From positions 1-44,438 of the forward strand of contig JAJEJA010000113.1 of NCBI GenBank assembly GCA_022828145.1: a stretch of 44,438 nucleotides of DNA, given 5' to 3'. The position numbers were made by a program, and so were the translations under genes. Shown here piece after piece: positions 8,968-16,040 of this stretch (within the stretch, counting starts at the first letter, position 1; each line of letters begins with the position of its first letter). This DNA comes from Candidatus Poribacteria bacterium (GTDB lineage: Bacteria; Poribacteria; WGA-4E; WGA-3G). Under the pieces are notes generated by a model. It ran no database searches and was not told the DNA's origin. It was given only the letters and a program-made list of their open reading frames with translations.

Positions 8968-9348
8968 ATGAAACATAGGTTAACCCTTATACTTGAAAAA
9001 CAGCCAGAGGGAGGATACATGATAACGTGTGAGCAATTACCTGAGTTAATAACTGAATGCGATACGTTAGATGACGCAATAGGCAATGCCATTGATGCAT
9101 TCTGTTCTGTTGCCGAACTATACGAACAGGAAAATCGTGTTTTACCCACACTTGTTAAAGGTGATACAAAGTTTACACATACACGTTTACCCCATATAGA
9201 TATTTCACATTCAGCAGAAAGTAATTTGAAAAGTGATTCTAAAAGAGAATATCCATTAACTACATCAGAAACTTTAGAATTAAACTATTTGGCAATGGCG
9301 GTGTCCCTTAATGCCTCCTGGATATCAGGTACTTCTAACTCTGGATAA
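8968..9348 (+). CDS. HicB-family antitoxin-like protein
   Basis: A 126-residue protein preceded by GGGAG. The first 60 residues (LTLILEKQPEGGYMITCEQLPELITECDTLDDAIGN split over several strands, then AFCSVAELYEQE) match the HicB partial RNase-H-like fold, which binds and inhibits the HicA mRNA interferase. No HicA gene is visible on either side. The usual C-terminal DNA-binding segment is not clear. The last 21 codons overlap the end of the convergent DUF433 gene (64 bp), which suggests the 3' end was altered by a junction with the block to the right. It is probably an orphan antitoxin or remnant. Confidence 0.72.
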   Translation: MKHRLTLILEKQPEGGYMITCEQLPELITECDTLDDAIGNAIDAFCSVAELYEQENRVLPTLVKGDTKFTHTRLPHIDISHSAESNLKSDSKREYPLTTSETLELNYLAMAVSLNASWISGTSNSG

Positions 9349-9497
9349 ATCTCAATAATATCTTCTATTGACCTATTGTTAGCTAATAACTTAAGAATTA
9401 CACTAACTGTGATCCGTGTACCACGAACAATAGGTTCTCCAAGACAAATTTTCGGATTTATTTGGATCCTGTCTAATTTTTCCACTTCAGTCTCCAC
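9285..9497 (-). CDS. DUF433-domain protein (VapB-like antitoxin)
   Basis: A 70-residue protein. It contains the DUF433 signature: RIQINPKICLGEPIVRGTRI, then tandem helices LKLLANNRSIEDIIEIYP and VPDIQEALRDTAIA. The family forms small winged-HTH-like antitoxins, usually followed by a DUF5615 PIN-like toxin. Here the downstream position is taken by the convergent HicB-like gene, so no toxin is present. The start is GTG at 9497, whose G is also the last base of the oxidoreductase TAG stop, which indicates translational coupling to that gene. The gene's end overlaps the HicB-like frame by 64 bp. Confidence 0.8.
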   Translation of the reverse strand: METEVEKLDRIQINPKICLGEPIVRGTRITVSVILKLLANNRSIEDIIEIYPELEVPDIQEALRDTAIAK

Positions 9498-10516
9498 TAA
9501 TCTATTAATTTCACAACATTGGCACTTACAATACTTTCACTAATTGCCTCTAAAACACGCATATTCTGATATGCATCTTCAAGACTTGAATGCGGTTGTG
9601 TGCCAGCTTGTAACGATGCCGCCCAATGTCGCATCTCTTCAAGGTAACCGGGTCTATTGATACCGTGATATGCTGTGTTGAGATTCCATTCTTCAGTAGG
9701 TGTGTCAGCATAGCCTCCGCCGTGGCCAAGCCATGTCGGTACACGGTAGCGACGTAACTTTCGCGTTTCAAACACTTGAATTGCTTGGTTATGTGTCCCT
9801 TTAATAAATACCATCGCTTCCAAGACGGGACCGGTACCGAGTGTCATTGTGCCAATCCCTCCACTTTGGTAACGTAGATTTACAGACATGGATACAGAAC
9901 CGGTAGGTGAGTCAACTTCTCCTGTCGCGTAGACTTCACTGACCTGTCCCATAAAGAATCGCATACAGTCTGTTGGATGTATGACCTGATCCAGCATGAA
10001 GTGCCATGCAAAAGGTGTTCCTGCTTGATGGACGCGTGGTCCTGGTGCTAAGTAGCGTGTATGGTATTGACATGCTTCACCGAATTCGTCTTCGTCAATT
10101 AGGCGTTTTGCGATCTGATGTGCGGGTGCATGTCGCCACATTGTTCCGACCATACCTGTTTTCCCAGCTTCAGCAGACGCATCAACCAACATCTTTGCAC
10201 CTTCTGAAGTGGTTGCTGGAGGTTTCTCGGTATAGATATGGTATCCACTGTTTAGACACACGATACCGATGTCACGATGCATTTTATCTTCAGGTCTACC
10301 GACAACGGCGACTGCATCAAGGTCTTCATTCTTGAACATCTCATTATAGTCGGTGTAATGCCGTAGAGCACCGAATTTTCGAGCGTTTGCCTTTGCTTTT
10401 TCTTCTACAAGATCGCACGTGGCGATAAACTCAAACTCAGGGATATGTGGTATACACTGTTGTAAAATTGACGACATTCCACCACATCCGATAAAAGCGA
10501 CTCTAATTTTTTCCAT
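9497..10516 (-). CDS. Gfo/Idh/MocA-family NAD(P)-dependent oxidoreductase
   Basis: A 339-residue protein. The N-terminal Rossmann domain has VAFIGCGGM (residues 6-14) and the family's conserved EKP motif (YTEKPPATT, near residue 97). The C-terminal alpha/beta substrate domain carries HPTDCMRFFMGQ with the expected catalytic histidine. Such enzymes oxidise or reduce sugars, inositols or related polyols with NAD(P). Substrate cannot be read from sequence. Start ATG 10516 has GGAG about 13 nt upstream. The downstream DUF433 gene is translationally coupled. A second, only distantly similar family member lies at 43209-44261. Confidence 0.88.
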   Translation of the reverse strand: MEKIRVAFIGCGGMSSILQQCIPHIPEFEFIATCDLVEEKAKANARKFGALRHYTDYNEMFKNEDLDAVAVVGRPEDKMHRDIGIVCLNSGYHIYTEKPPATTSEGAKMLVDASAEAGKTGMVGTMWRHAPAHQIAKRLIDEDEFGEACQYHTRYLAPGPRVHQAGTPFAWHFMLDQVIHPTDCMRFFMGQVSEVYATGEVDSPTGSVSMSVNLRYQSGGIGTMTLGTGPVLEAMVFIKGTHNQAIQVFETRKLRRYRVPTWLGHGGGYADTPTEEWNLNTAYHGINRPGYLEEMRHWAASLQAGTQPHSSLEDAYQNMRVLEAISESIVSANVVKLID

Positions 10517-10543
10517 TTTTTAATGTAACTCCAAATATATAGT

Positions 10544-10710
10544 AACGTGAGTTTGATAAATCAGATTTCCCCAGGCTGGTAGGTTCGGTTTCCTAACCGA
10601 ACCGGGTGTCTCAACGAATTACCTAAATTATTATTTAAACTTCATACGGGACTAAAGAGGGTTTGTATAACGTTTAACTATAAACATAGCGTCCCTACGG
10701 GACTGAAGAG
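10544..10710. repeat. Composite repeat: AACGTGAG terminus, GGTAGGTTCGG hairpin and GTCCC arm
   Basis: AACGTGAGTTTGATAAAT at 10544-10561 is the outer terminus shared with elements at 24634, 42969, 44279 and 44379. The palindrome GGTAGGTTCGGTTTCCTAAC starts at 10577. The adjoining stretch to about 10650 is an inverted relative of 4092-4137, and 10678-10710 matches the right arm of the inverted repeat at 4203-4288. It fills the space between the oxidoreductase and the TOPRIM-like gene. No right-hand copy of the outer terminus is seen. Confidence 0.75.
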
Positions 10711-10765
10711 GGTTTATCGTTTCAATCAATGTAGAAAATGTGAATCTAACACAAGAAAGTTTCTG

Positions 10766-11362
10766 TCAAGTACCGGATTGTTGCCAATTTCTGAAACAAC
10801 GTTGAAGTGAATTTAGAAATCTACGGATAGATTTATCGCTGTCCTTCACTCTTTGCAGATTCATCTCCTTGACAAGATCAGTGATATGTTCAATTCCTCC
10901 TAATATTGGAGTCACTCCTACTTCAGTAATAGCTTCAAGAAACATAACCTTGTAACGATCTCGTTCACATTTTTGATCTGGTGTTGGACAACCTTTGCCA
11001 AAAACCGTATTGAATGATTCAGGATCAATCAACAACCACCGTTCAATGTGCGGTTCTGGGATCATACTAATTACGAATTCTTGTAAATTAGTGATGTTTC
11101 GATTGATTTCTTTTTCTCTCTCTCTGAATCCTTTACAATTGCTATCTGTTCCAACGATAATAAGATCAGGTAAAATCCCTTTGTTTCGTTGTAAATCATT
11201 TTGATACTGTTTCAATTCGGAAATTACCTTTCCTCTTCCACCCCGGGCATTTATTGATTTTGTTTTAACACCAACGTTATATTCTAACGAAAAACGTTGT
11301 AATATAGCAACTAAAAACACTTCATGAGCTTGATCTTCAACGAAGATATTGATATTACGCAT
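10766..11362 (-). CDS. TOPRIM-like effector partner (RloB/DUF4276-like)
   Basis: A 198-residue protein. The chosen start is ATG 11362, with GGAG six nt before it and an 8-bp overlap with the end of the ATPase gene. The fold features are an N-terminal strand ending in acid (NINIFVEDQAHE; E9), a central strand LPDLIIVGTDSNCKG with D at the tip, and a PEPHIERWLLIDPESF segment. These fit the small TOPRIM-like proteins (RloB, DUF4276, DUF4435) that accompany OLD/RloA-type ATPases. TOPRIM domains cut nucleic acid with Mg2+ held by E and DxD residues; here the acid after GTD is not a clean DxD. It probably acts as the nuclease or effector released by the ATPase sensor. Family placement is moderately sure. 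Confidence 0.62.
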   Translation of the reverse strand: MRNINIFVEDQAHEVFLVAILQRFSLEYNVGVKTKSINARGGRGKVISELKQYQNDLQRNKGILPDLIIVGTDSNCKGFREREKEINRNITNLQEFVISMIPEPHIERWLLIDPESFNTVFGKGCPTPDQKCERDRYKVMFLEAITEVGVTPILGGIEHITDLVKEMNLQRVKDSDKSIRRFLNSLQRCFRNWQQSGT

Positions 11363-12677
11363 CAAAGTCTCCTCGCGAGATACGTTCAGCTGGTGAAAGT
11401 TCATCTTGGTCTTCTAAGGCAGCGTCAATATTACTCTTTTTGAACAACGCTCCATAAGCCAATTCAATATAGGGTTTGATTTCTGTGTTGCCGTTGTTTT
11501 TGCTACACACATATAAGGACTTTTCTGAAATTAGATTAGGCAATAATGGTGAGTGTGTTGTTACTACAAATTGTATATCTTTGAGCCTTGCTCGAGTTTC
11601 CAGATATTCAGCAATTAGACTAATTCTGCGTGGATGGATCCCATTTTCTGGTTCCTCAAATCCAACTAATAATGGTTTTTCTTTAGCACCACTAAGAGCC
11701 AATAGTCCTAATATCCGAAGTGTTCCTTCTGATAAGACCCGCGAAGAAATGTGTTTTTCTCCTTCACGAATGTCTAATTCTACCTCACCTAATTCATTAA
11801 CGCTTACATCTATCCCTGTGATTGATGGAATCATGGTATGCAGTGATTTCTCAACTGCTTCAAATTGCCGCTTGTTAAGAGCCTTTAGCGTATTGAGAAA
11901 AGCTGCGAGATTCTCTCCCATAGATCCAATATTGTGAACAGCCTTAACTGGATTAGGAAACCGCATTTGTTCTCTCGGTTCAAGGTAAAAAGTGAGCCAG
12001 TTCCTCAACTCCTGTTGCATAGCAGTCAAATGTGGGTAATGTGGGGGATAATGCGACATTGAAAGAATACTATAATCAAGATAACGTTCATAGTAAAGTG
12101 GATGTGCTTGTCCCTCCATGCGCAAATGTAATCGATCTCCTATTCGTTCTAAGAATGCTTTCCTGTTTTGTTTTACTTGCCCTTCTTTACTGAGTGCAGC
12201 AAGGTACTCATCAGCAACACATATAATCCCTTGTTTTGGGTGCATCTCAATTTGGATACGGTATCGTAGATACTTTTCACTGACAGGTAAACGCCGTGTA
12301 GAGAAAGTTTCTTTTTTCACTTTTGTATCTTTATCGGTTGTATCCTTTATTTCCTGAATTCGTTTATTTACACTTTCAATTATCTTAGGAGAAAGTTCTA
12401 CATCTACCTCTATGCTGAATGCCACTTTATCCATATTTAAAAGACTCTTAATCCCTTCATCTCGAAACGTGAAAGATTCCAAAGGATGTCCTCGGTAGGG
12501 AGGTTTAAATGCATCCTCTAAGGTTTGGGAAGATGTCATGCGTGACAGCAGTTGCAATGCCTCCAGGAAATTGCTTTTTCCTGAAGCATTGGGACCAAGG
12601 ATCACTGTAAGAGGTTCAAGATTAAGCTCAAGGTCCACAAGTGATTTATACTTCTGAATTCTAATTCGCTTTAGCAT
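11355..12677 (-). CDS. AAA/SMC-like ATPase of an ATPase-TOPRIM defence pair
   Basis: A 440-residue ABC/RecF-type ATPase. Its features are Walker A GPNASGKSN at 28-36, a coiled or variable middle of about 200 residues, the signature segment LSEGTLRILGLLAL, Walker B LLVGFEEPENGIHP with the paired acids, and the H-loop FVVTTHSP. This is the AAA_21/RloA/OLD architecture without an attached nuclease. The nuclease-like TOPRIM partner is the next gene, overlapping by 8 bp, so the two are translationally coupled. Relatives include RloA, PARIS AriA and OLD family proteins, which guard against phage or foreign DNA. The start is well supported by GAGGAG just upstream. No third gene follows. Confidence 0.8.
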   Translation of the reverse strand: MLKRIRIQKYKSLVDLELNLEPLTVILGPNASGKSNFLEALQLLSRMTSSQTLEDAFKPPYRGHPLESFTFRDEGIKSLLNMDKVAFSIEVDVELSPKIIESVNKRIQEIKDTTDKDTKVKKETFSTRRLPVSEKYLRYRIQIEMHPKQGIICVADEYLAALSKEGQVKQNRKAFLERIGDRLHLRMEGQAHPLYYERYLDYSILSMSHYPPHYPHLTAMQQELRNWLTFYLEPREQMRFPNPVKAVHNIGSMGENLAAFLNTLKALNKRQFEAVEKSLHTMIPSITGIDVSVNELGEVELDIREGEKHISSRVLSEGTLRILGLLALSGAKEKPLLVGFEEPENGIHPRRISLIAEYLETRARLKDIQFVVTTHSPLLPNLISEKSLYVCSKNNGNTEIKPYIELAYGALFKKSNIDAALEDQDELSPAERISRGDFDA

Positions 12678-12740
12678 AATATTGCTCCTCCAATAAACAA
12701 GCTCAACTGAAATTACTCAAAATATGTCTGATCTTCATAG

Positions 12741-12857
12741 TTATACCATTTCTAAATGATAATACCTTTCTAATGTAGCATAAACTCTTAGTTTGTGCCA
12801 TGATCCGCTTATCTCTGAGAATCGGTAAAAGAGAAAATCATTTTGAAATGGCATAAT
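12741..12857. mobile_element. 117-bp MITE-like element with 20-bp terminal inverted repeats
   Basis: The left end TTATACCATTTCTAAATGAT (12741-12760) and right end (12838-12857) are inverted copies matching at 18 of 20 positions. A short GTAGCATAAACTCTTAGTTT stretch inside recalls the GTAGC-CAAACT family. No ORF is present. It fills most of the gap between the ATPase and the small membrane protein. Confidence 0.65.
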
Positions 12858-12887
12858 ATGAAAATGTCTATTCTATTCTTGAGTGAG

Positions 12888-13100
12888 CTAATCATCCATT
12901 GAAACATTTGACTGAGCCTCACGTTCAGACATCTGTTGTCGTATCATGAGTTCAATATAATCTGCCATTTTTTCATGGGCACGCATTGCTCGCCAACCGA
13001 TGACGAACCATAAAATTGTTATAAAGATATTAAACAAAAACGCAAATACAACAAAAATAGTTATTCCACCCATTTCAAGACCAAAACCCGAAAAATCCAT
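12888..13100 (-). CDS. Small single-pass membrane protein of unknown function
   Basis: A 70-residue protein. Residues 12-38 form one strongly hydrophobic helix (ITIFVVFAFLFNIFITILWF), followed by basic WRAMRAHEK and an amphipathic, charged tail rich in M, Q and E. A good AGGAG sequence lies upstream of the ATG at 13100. It ends 30 bp from the MITE-like element and lies 26 bp downstream of thiO on the same strand, so it is probably co-transcribed with it. I do not recognise a family. Confidence 0.6.
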   Translation of the reverse strand: MDFSGFGLEMGGITIFVVFAFLFNIFITILWFVIGWRAMRAHEKMADYIELMIRQQMSEREAQSNVSMDD

Positions 13101-13126
13101 TTTTTTTCTCCTTTTAATGTAATGTC

Positions 13127-14233
13127 CTAATCACAAACTGGTGTGAAAGGACTTAATGAGATTGATGTCTCTCCTGACGTAATCAATTCAGCGATTAGTT
13201 TTCCTGTTATCGGTGCAAGTAAGATACCGTTTTTGAAGTGTCCCGTTGCCATGATAACGTTTTCATGTCCGGGTAGATAACCGAGACATGGACCTTTTTT
13301 GTAATATGGACGTAACCCAGACCAAGTCTGCACAAAAGCACTTTCTGTTAGTTCAGGTGAGATGAGGACAGCGGCATCAATCATCTGTTTGACACCGTCT
13401 ACTGTAGTCGTCTTATCGTAGCCAACGTATTCTACTGTTGCTCCGAGCAGTATCTTTCCATCTGTGCGAGGGACGATATAAATACCGAGTCCATCTATTG
13501 TGCGTTGAAATAGTGGCGGTATCGTTTCAAGAAGAACGATTTGTCCCTTGACTGGTAAGACTGACATTTGTTTGTCAAGTAGAGCTGTCAGGTTACCTGT
13601 CCAACATCCTGCTGCAATGACGAATGTATCGGCATATATCATATTACCGTTGACGATCGTTGCTACAACTTTTCCATTTTCTCTGACGAATCCAGTGACA
13701 GGATTTCCTAACACGAATTTCGTCCCGTATTTGGCTGCCCCGTTTGCTAATGCAGTGACCATTTTTGGGTTGCGAACATGACCATCTTCAGGGAACAGCA
13801 CAGCACCCGCAATTGCTTCTGATATAGCAGGTTCTAATTCGCGTGCTTGTTTTGAAGTAAGAACTTCCGCAGAGAAACCCCGGTTAACTCTCCGTTCTGC
13901 TAATCCGATCAGACCTGCTGCTTCAGTTTCATCAAAATAGACTGAGAGTGTACCGGAGCGGATGAATTCTATGTCAATATCCGTTTCTGACTTGAGTTCC
14001 TCAGACAGTGATGGATACAATGCAAGGCTTTCTCGACATAGCATAGGATAAGGGTCATGCGTTGATGCGTGTGATGTGAGTATACCAGCACCAGCCCAAG
14101 ATGCTTCTGTGCCGACTCGTGCTGCTTTTTCAATCAGGATGACATCAACTTGTCTTTTTGAGAGTTGATATGCAATTGCACACCCTATTATACCCCCACC
14201 GATAATTACTATATCTGCATGATTCGGGTTCAA
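13127..14233 (-). CDS. thiO: Glycine oxidase ThiO-like FAD-dependent amine oxidase
   Basis: A 368-residue DAO-family flavoprotein. The dinucleotide-binding motif VIIGGGIIGCAIAYQL lies near residues 8-23, ending in the FAD-ribose acidic residue (ILIEK). It also has the ASWAGAGIL segment and LPVKGQIV, and near the C-terminus WSGLRPYYKKGPCLGY and ATGHFKNGILLAPITG, which are typical of ThiO. ThiO oxidises glycine to iminoglycine for the thiazole ring of thiamine. No other thi gene is in the window, so a sarcosine or D-amino-acid oxidase role remains possible. The start codon is TTG at 14233, chosen because GGAG lies 7 nt upstream; no in-frame ATG is nearby. Length is normal for the family. Confidence 0.85.
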   Translation of the reverse strand: MNPNHADIVIIGGGIIGCAIAYQLSKRQVDVILIEKAARVGTEASWAGAGILTSHASTHDPYPMLCRESLALYPSLSEELKSETDIDIEFIRSGTLSVYFDETEAAGLIGLAERRVNRGFSAEVLTSKQARELEPAISEAIAGAVLFPEDGHVRNPKMVTALANGAAKYGTKFVLGNPVTGFVRENGKVVATIVNGNMIYADTFVIAAGCWTGNLTALLDKQMSVLPVKGQIVLLETIPPLFQRTIDGLGIYIVPRTDGKILLGATVEYVGYDKTTTVDGVKQMIDAAVLISPELTESAFVQTWSGLRPYYKKGPCLGYLPGHENVIMATGHFKNGILLAPITGKLIAELITSGETSISLSPFTPVCD

Positions 14234-14275
14234 TCATCTGCTCCGTCTTTTATACTTGACTTTATTCATTTGAAT

Positions 14276-14304
14276 AGTTTATCATGATGTATGTAATTTG
14301 TCAA
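14276..14304 (-). promoter_or_regulatory. Candidate promoter of thiO
   Basis: On the minus strand, TTGACA (14299-14304) and TAAACT (14276-14281) are 17 bp apart, about 45 nt before the thiO start. It lies in the divergent spacer shared with the EutN gene. Confidence 0.5.
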
Positions 14305-14363
14305 TTTGACGTTATAACAATCTGTATAAAAGTAAATGATAGACAAAAGGTAAAGGTTTTTGA

Positions 14364-14651
14364 ATGACACTTGGAAAGGTTACTGGGACAGTCGTAGCAA
14401 CACAAAAGGATGAGAAGCTTGTTGGTAGTAAACTACTGATTGTCCAAGATGTAAATTTAGATGGTGAATTAGACCGGAAGTATACAGTTGCAGTGGATGC
14501 TGTTGGTGCTGGCATAGGTGAAATCGTGCTGGTTGCGACGGGTAGTTCAGCGCGTCAGACACAGGTAACCAGCAACAAACCGGTTGATGGTGTTGTGATG
14601 GCAATCGTTGATACCATTGAAGTTTGTGGTGAAGTTCGCTACATGAAATAG
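14364..14651 (+). CDS. EutN/CcmL-family microcompartment vertex protein
   Basis: A 95-residue protein matching the bacterial microcompartment pentamer fold: GKVTGTVVATQKDEKLVGSK, then LLIVQDV, VAVDAVGAGIGEIVLVATGSSAR, and a final AIVDTIEV. These proteins cap the 12 vertices of carboxysome-like shells. No hexameric BMC-domain shell gene or enclosed enzyme lies in this window, so either the shell operon is elsewhere or this copy has another role. It lies 14 bp upstream of the sensor kinase and probably shares its transcript. The start has AAAGG upstream. Length is normal. Confidence 0.88.
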   Translation: MTLGKVTGTVVATQKDEKLVGSKLLIVQDVNLDGELDRKYTVAVDAVGAGIGEIVLVATGSSARQTQVTSNKPVDGVVMAIVDTIEVCGEVRYMK

Positions 14652-14665
14652 AGAGAACGACTGAA

Positions 14666-16039
14666 ATGGAACAGACGCAATTGTTCCAGGAAAAAGCAGT
14701 CGATGATGAACTGCCGTTTAAACTGGAGTTAATCAAACAGATAGGTTGGTTGGTGCGACTTCGCTGGATTGCAATCGGTGGTGTTTTTTTCACTGTGACG
14801 ATTGCGATTTTAGTTGGGGATATAATTTCGCGCCCCATTCCGTTATATATCATTGCTGCACTGATGGTGCTGTATAACTTTGAACCTCAGATGTATCGTA
14901 AAGCACCTGAGCAGCAGCGGCTTAGTTCAATTAGACGGCAAGCCTGTATTCACATTATCCTTGATCTCTTATCATTAACTGCACTTATCCACTTCAGCGG
15001 TGGTGTTGAGAATCCTTTTATATTTTATTTCGTATTTCACTTAATTATTGCAAGCATAATCCTATCAAAACGCGTCAGTTATATCCTGGCGGCGTTGAAT
15101 ACAGTTCTCCTCGGTTCACTCATTTTTCTTGAGTATTTTGAGATCATACCCCATTACGCTCTAAAGGTCTTTCTACCCGATGGTTTATGGCGGAATCCTG
15201 TTTATATTTTTGGTGTGCTTTTCGTCTTTACCAGTACACTTTTCTTTTCTGTATATTTGGCAACGACTATCACACAGACTGCAAGAGAACGCGAAGCAGA
15301 TAGAAAACGGATGGAACAGCAGTTGATTTTCTCGGAGAAAATGGCAACCATCGGTGAATTGGCTGCCGGGGTCGCACATGAGATAAACAATCCTCTTGAT
15401 GGTCTCTTAAACTGTATCCTGCGTATACAGCGGGATCCTGCAAATATAAAACAGACACAGGAATACCTCGATTTAATGGAAGAAGCAATCAGACGTATTG
15501 AGGCAACGATAGGTAAATTATTGGATTTTTCGAGACCGCATGAACTCTTACTCACAGCCGTCAATATTAACGAAGTTGTTAATGAAACAATTGGGTTGCT
15601 TAAATACGGTGCCTTGGAGAAAGGTATACACATTGAAACAGACTTTCAGGATCAGATCGCACGACTGCATGGGGACAAGCACCTATTGGAACAGGTCATT
15701 CTCAATCTATCGTTGAACGCAATTACGGCAATGCCTAAAGGGGGAACACTCCGATTTGAGACAGGAGAGATGAGTTCAGACGCATTGATAAGACAACCGA
15801 TTGTGTTTGTGAAAGTTATTGATACAGGTATCGGTATATCTGCATCTGTTCAAGACAGGATTTTTGATCCATTTTATACGACTCAGATCATGGAGAAAGG
15901 TACTGGATTGGGGCTGTCAGTTTCAGACAGAATTGTACGACAACATCAAGGTGTCATTGAAGTAGAGAGTGAAGAAGGAAAAGGATCGACATTTACGGTA
16001 AAACTGCCAATTGCACGTGTGCATAAACAGGAGGTGTAA
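14666..16039 (+). CDS. Membrane-bound sensor histidine kinase, NtrB/PAS-less type
   Basis: A 457-residue protein. Residues about 28-200 contain five or six hydrophobic helices (WIAIGGVFFTVTIAILVGDI; LYIIAALMVLY; FIFYFVFHLIIASIIL; ILAALNTVLLGSLIFL; VYIFGVLFVFTSTLFFSVYL). There is no periplasmic sensor domain, so sensing is probably within the membrane. A HisKA domain follows with the phospho-accepting H238 in VAHEINNPLDG. The HATPase domain has an N-box (LNLSLNAI), G1 DTGIGIS and G2 GTGLGLSV. It ends one base before the response regulator and is the cognate partner by position. The upstream EutN gene is 14 bp away. Confidence 0.9.
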   Translation: MEQTQLFQEKAVDDELPFKLELIKQIGWLVRLRWIAIGGVFFTVTIAILVGDIISRPIPLYIIAALMVLYNFEPQMYRKAPEQQRLSSIRRQACIHIILDLLSLTALIHFSGGVENPFIFYFVFHLIIASIILSKRVSYILAALNTVLLGSLIFLEYFEIIPHYALKVFLPDGLWRNPVYIFGVLFVFTSTLFFSVYLATTITQTAREREADRKRMEQQLIFSEKMATIGELAAGVAHEINNPLDGLLNCILRIQRDPANIKQTQEYLDLMEEAIRRIEATIGKLLDFSRPHELLLTAVNINEVVNETIGLLKYGALEKGIHIETDFQDQIARLHGDKHLLEQVILNLSLNAITAMPKGGTLRFETGEMSSDALIRQPIVFVKVIDTGIGISASVQDRIFDPFYTTQIMEKGTGLGLSVSDRIVRQHQGVIEVESEEGKGSTFTVKLPIARVHKQEV

Positions 16040-16040
16040 T

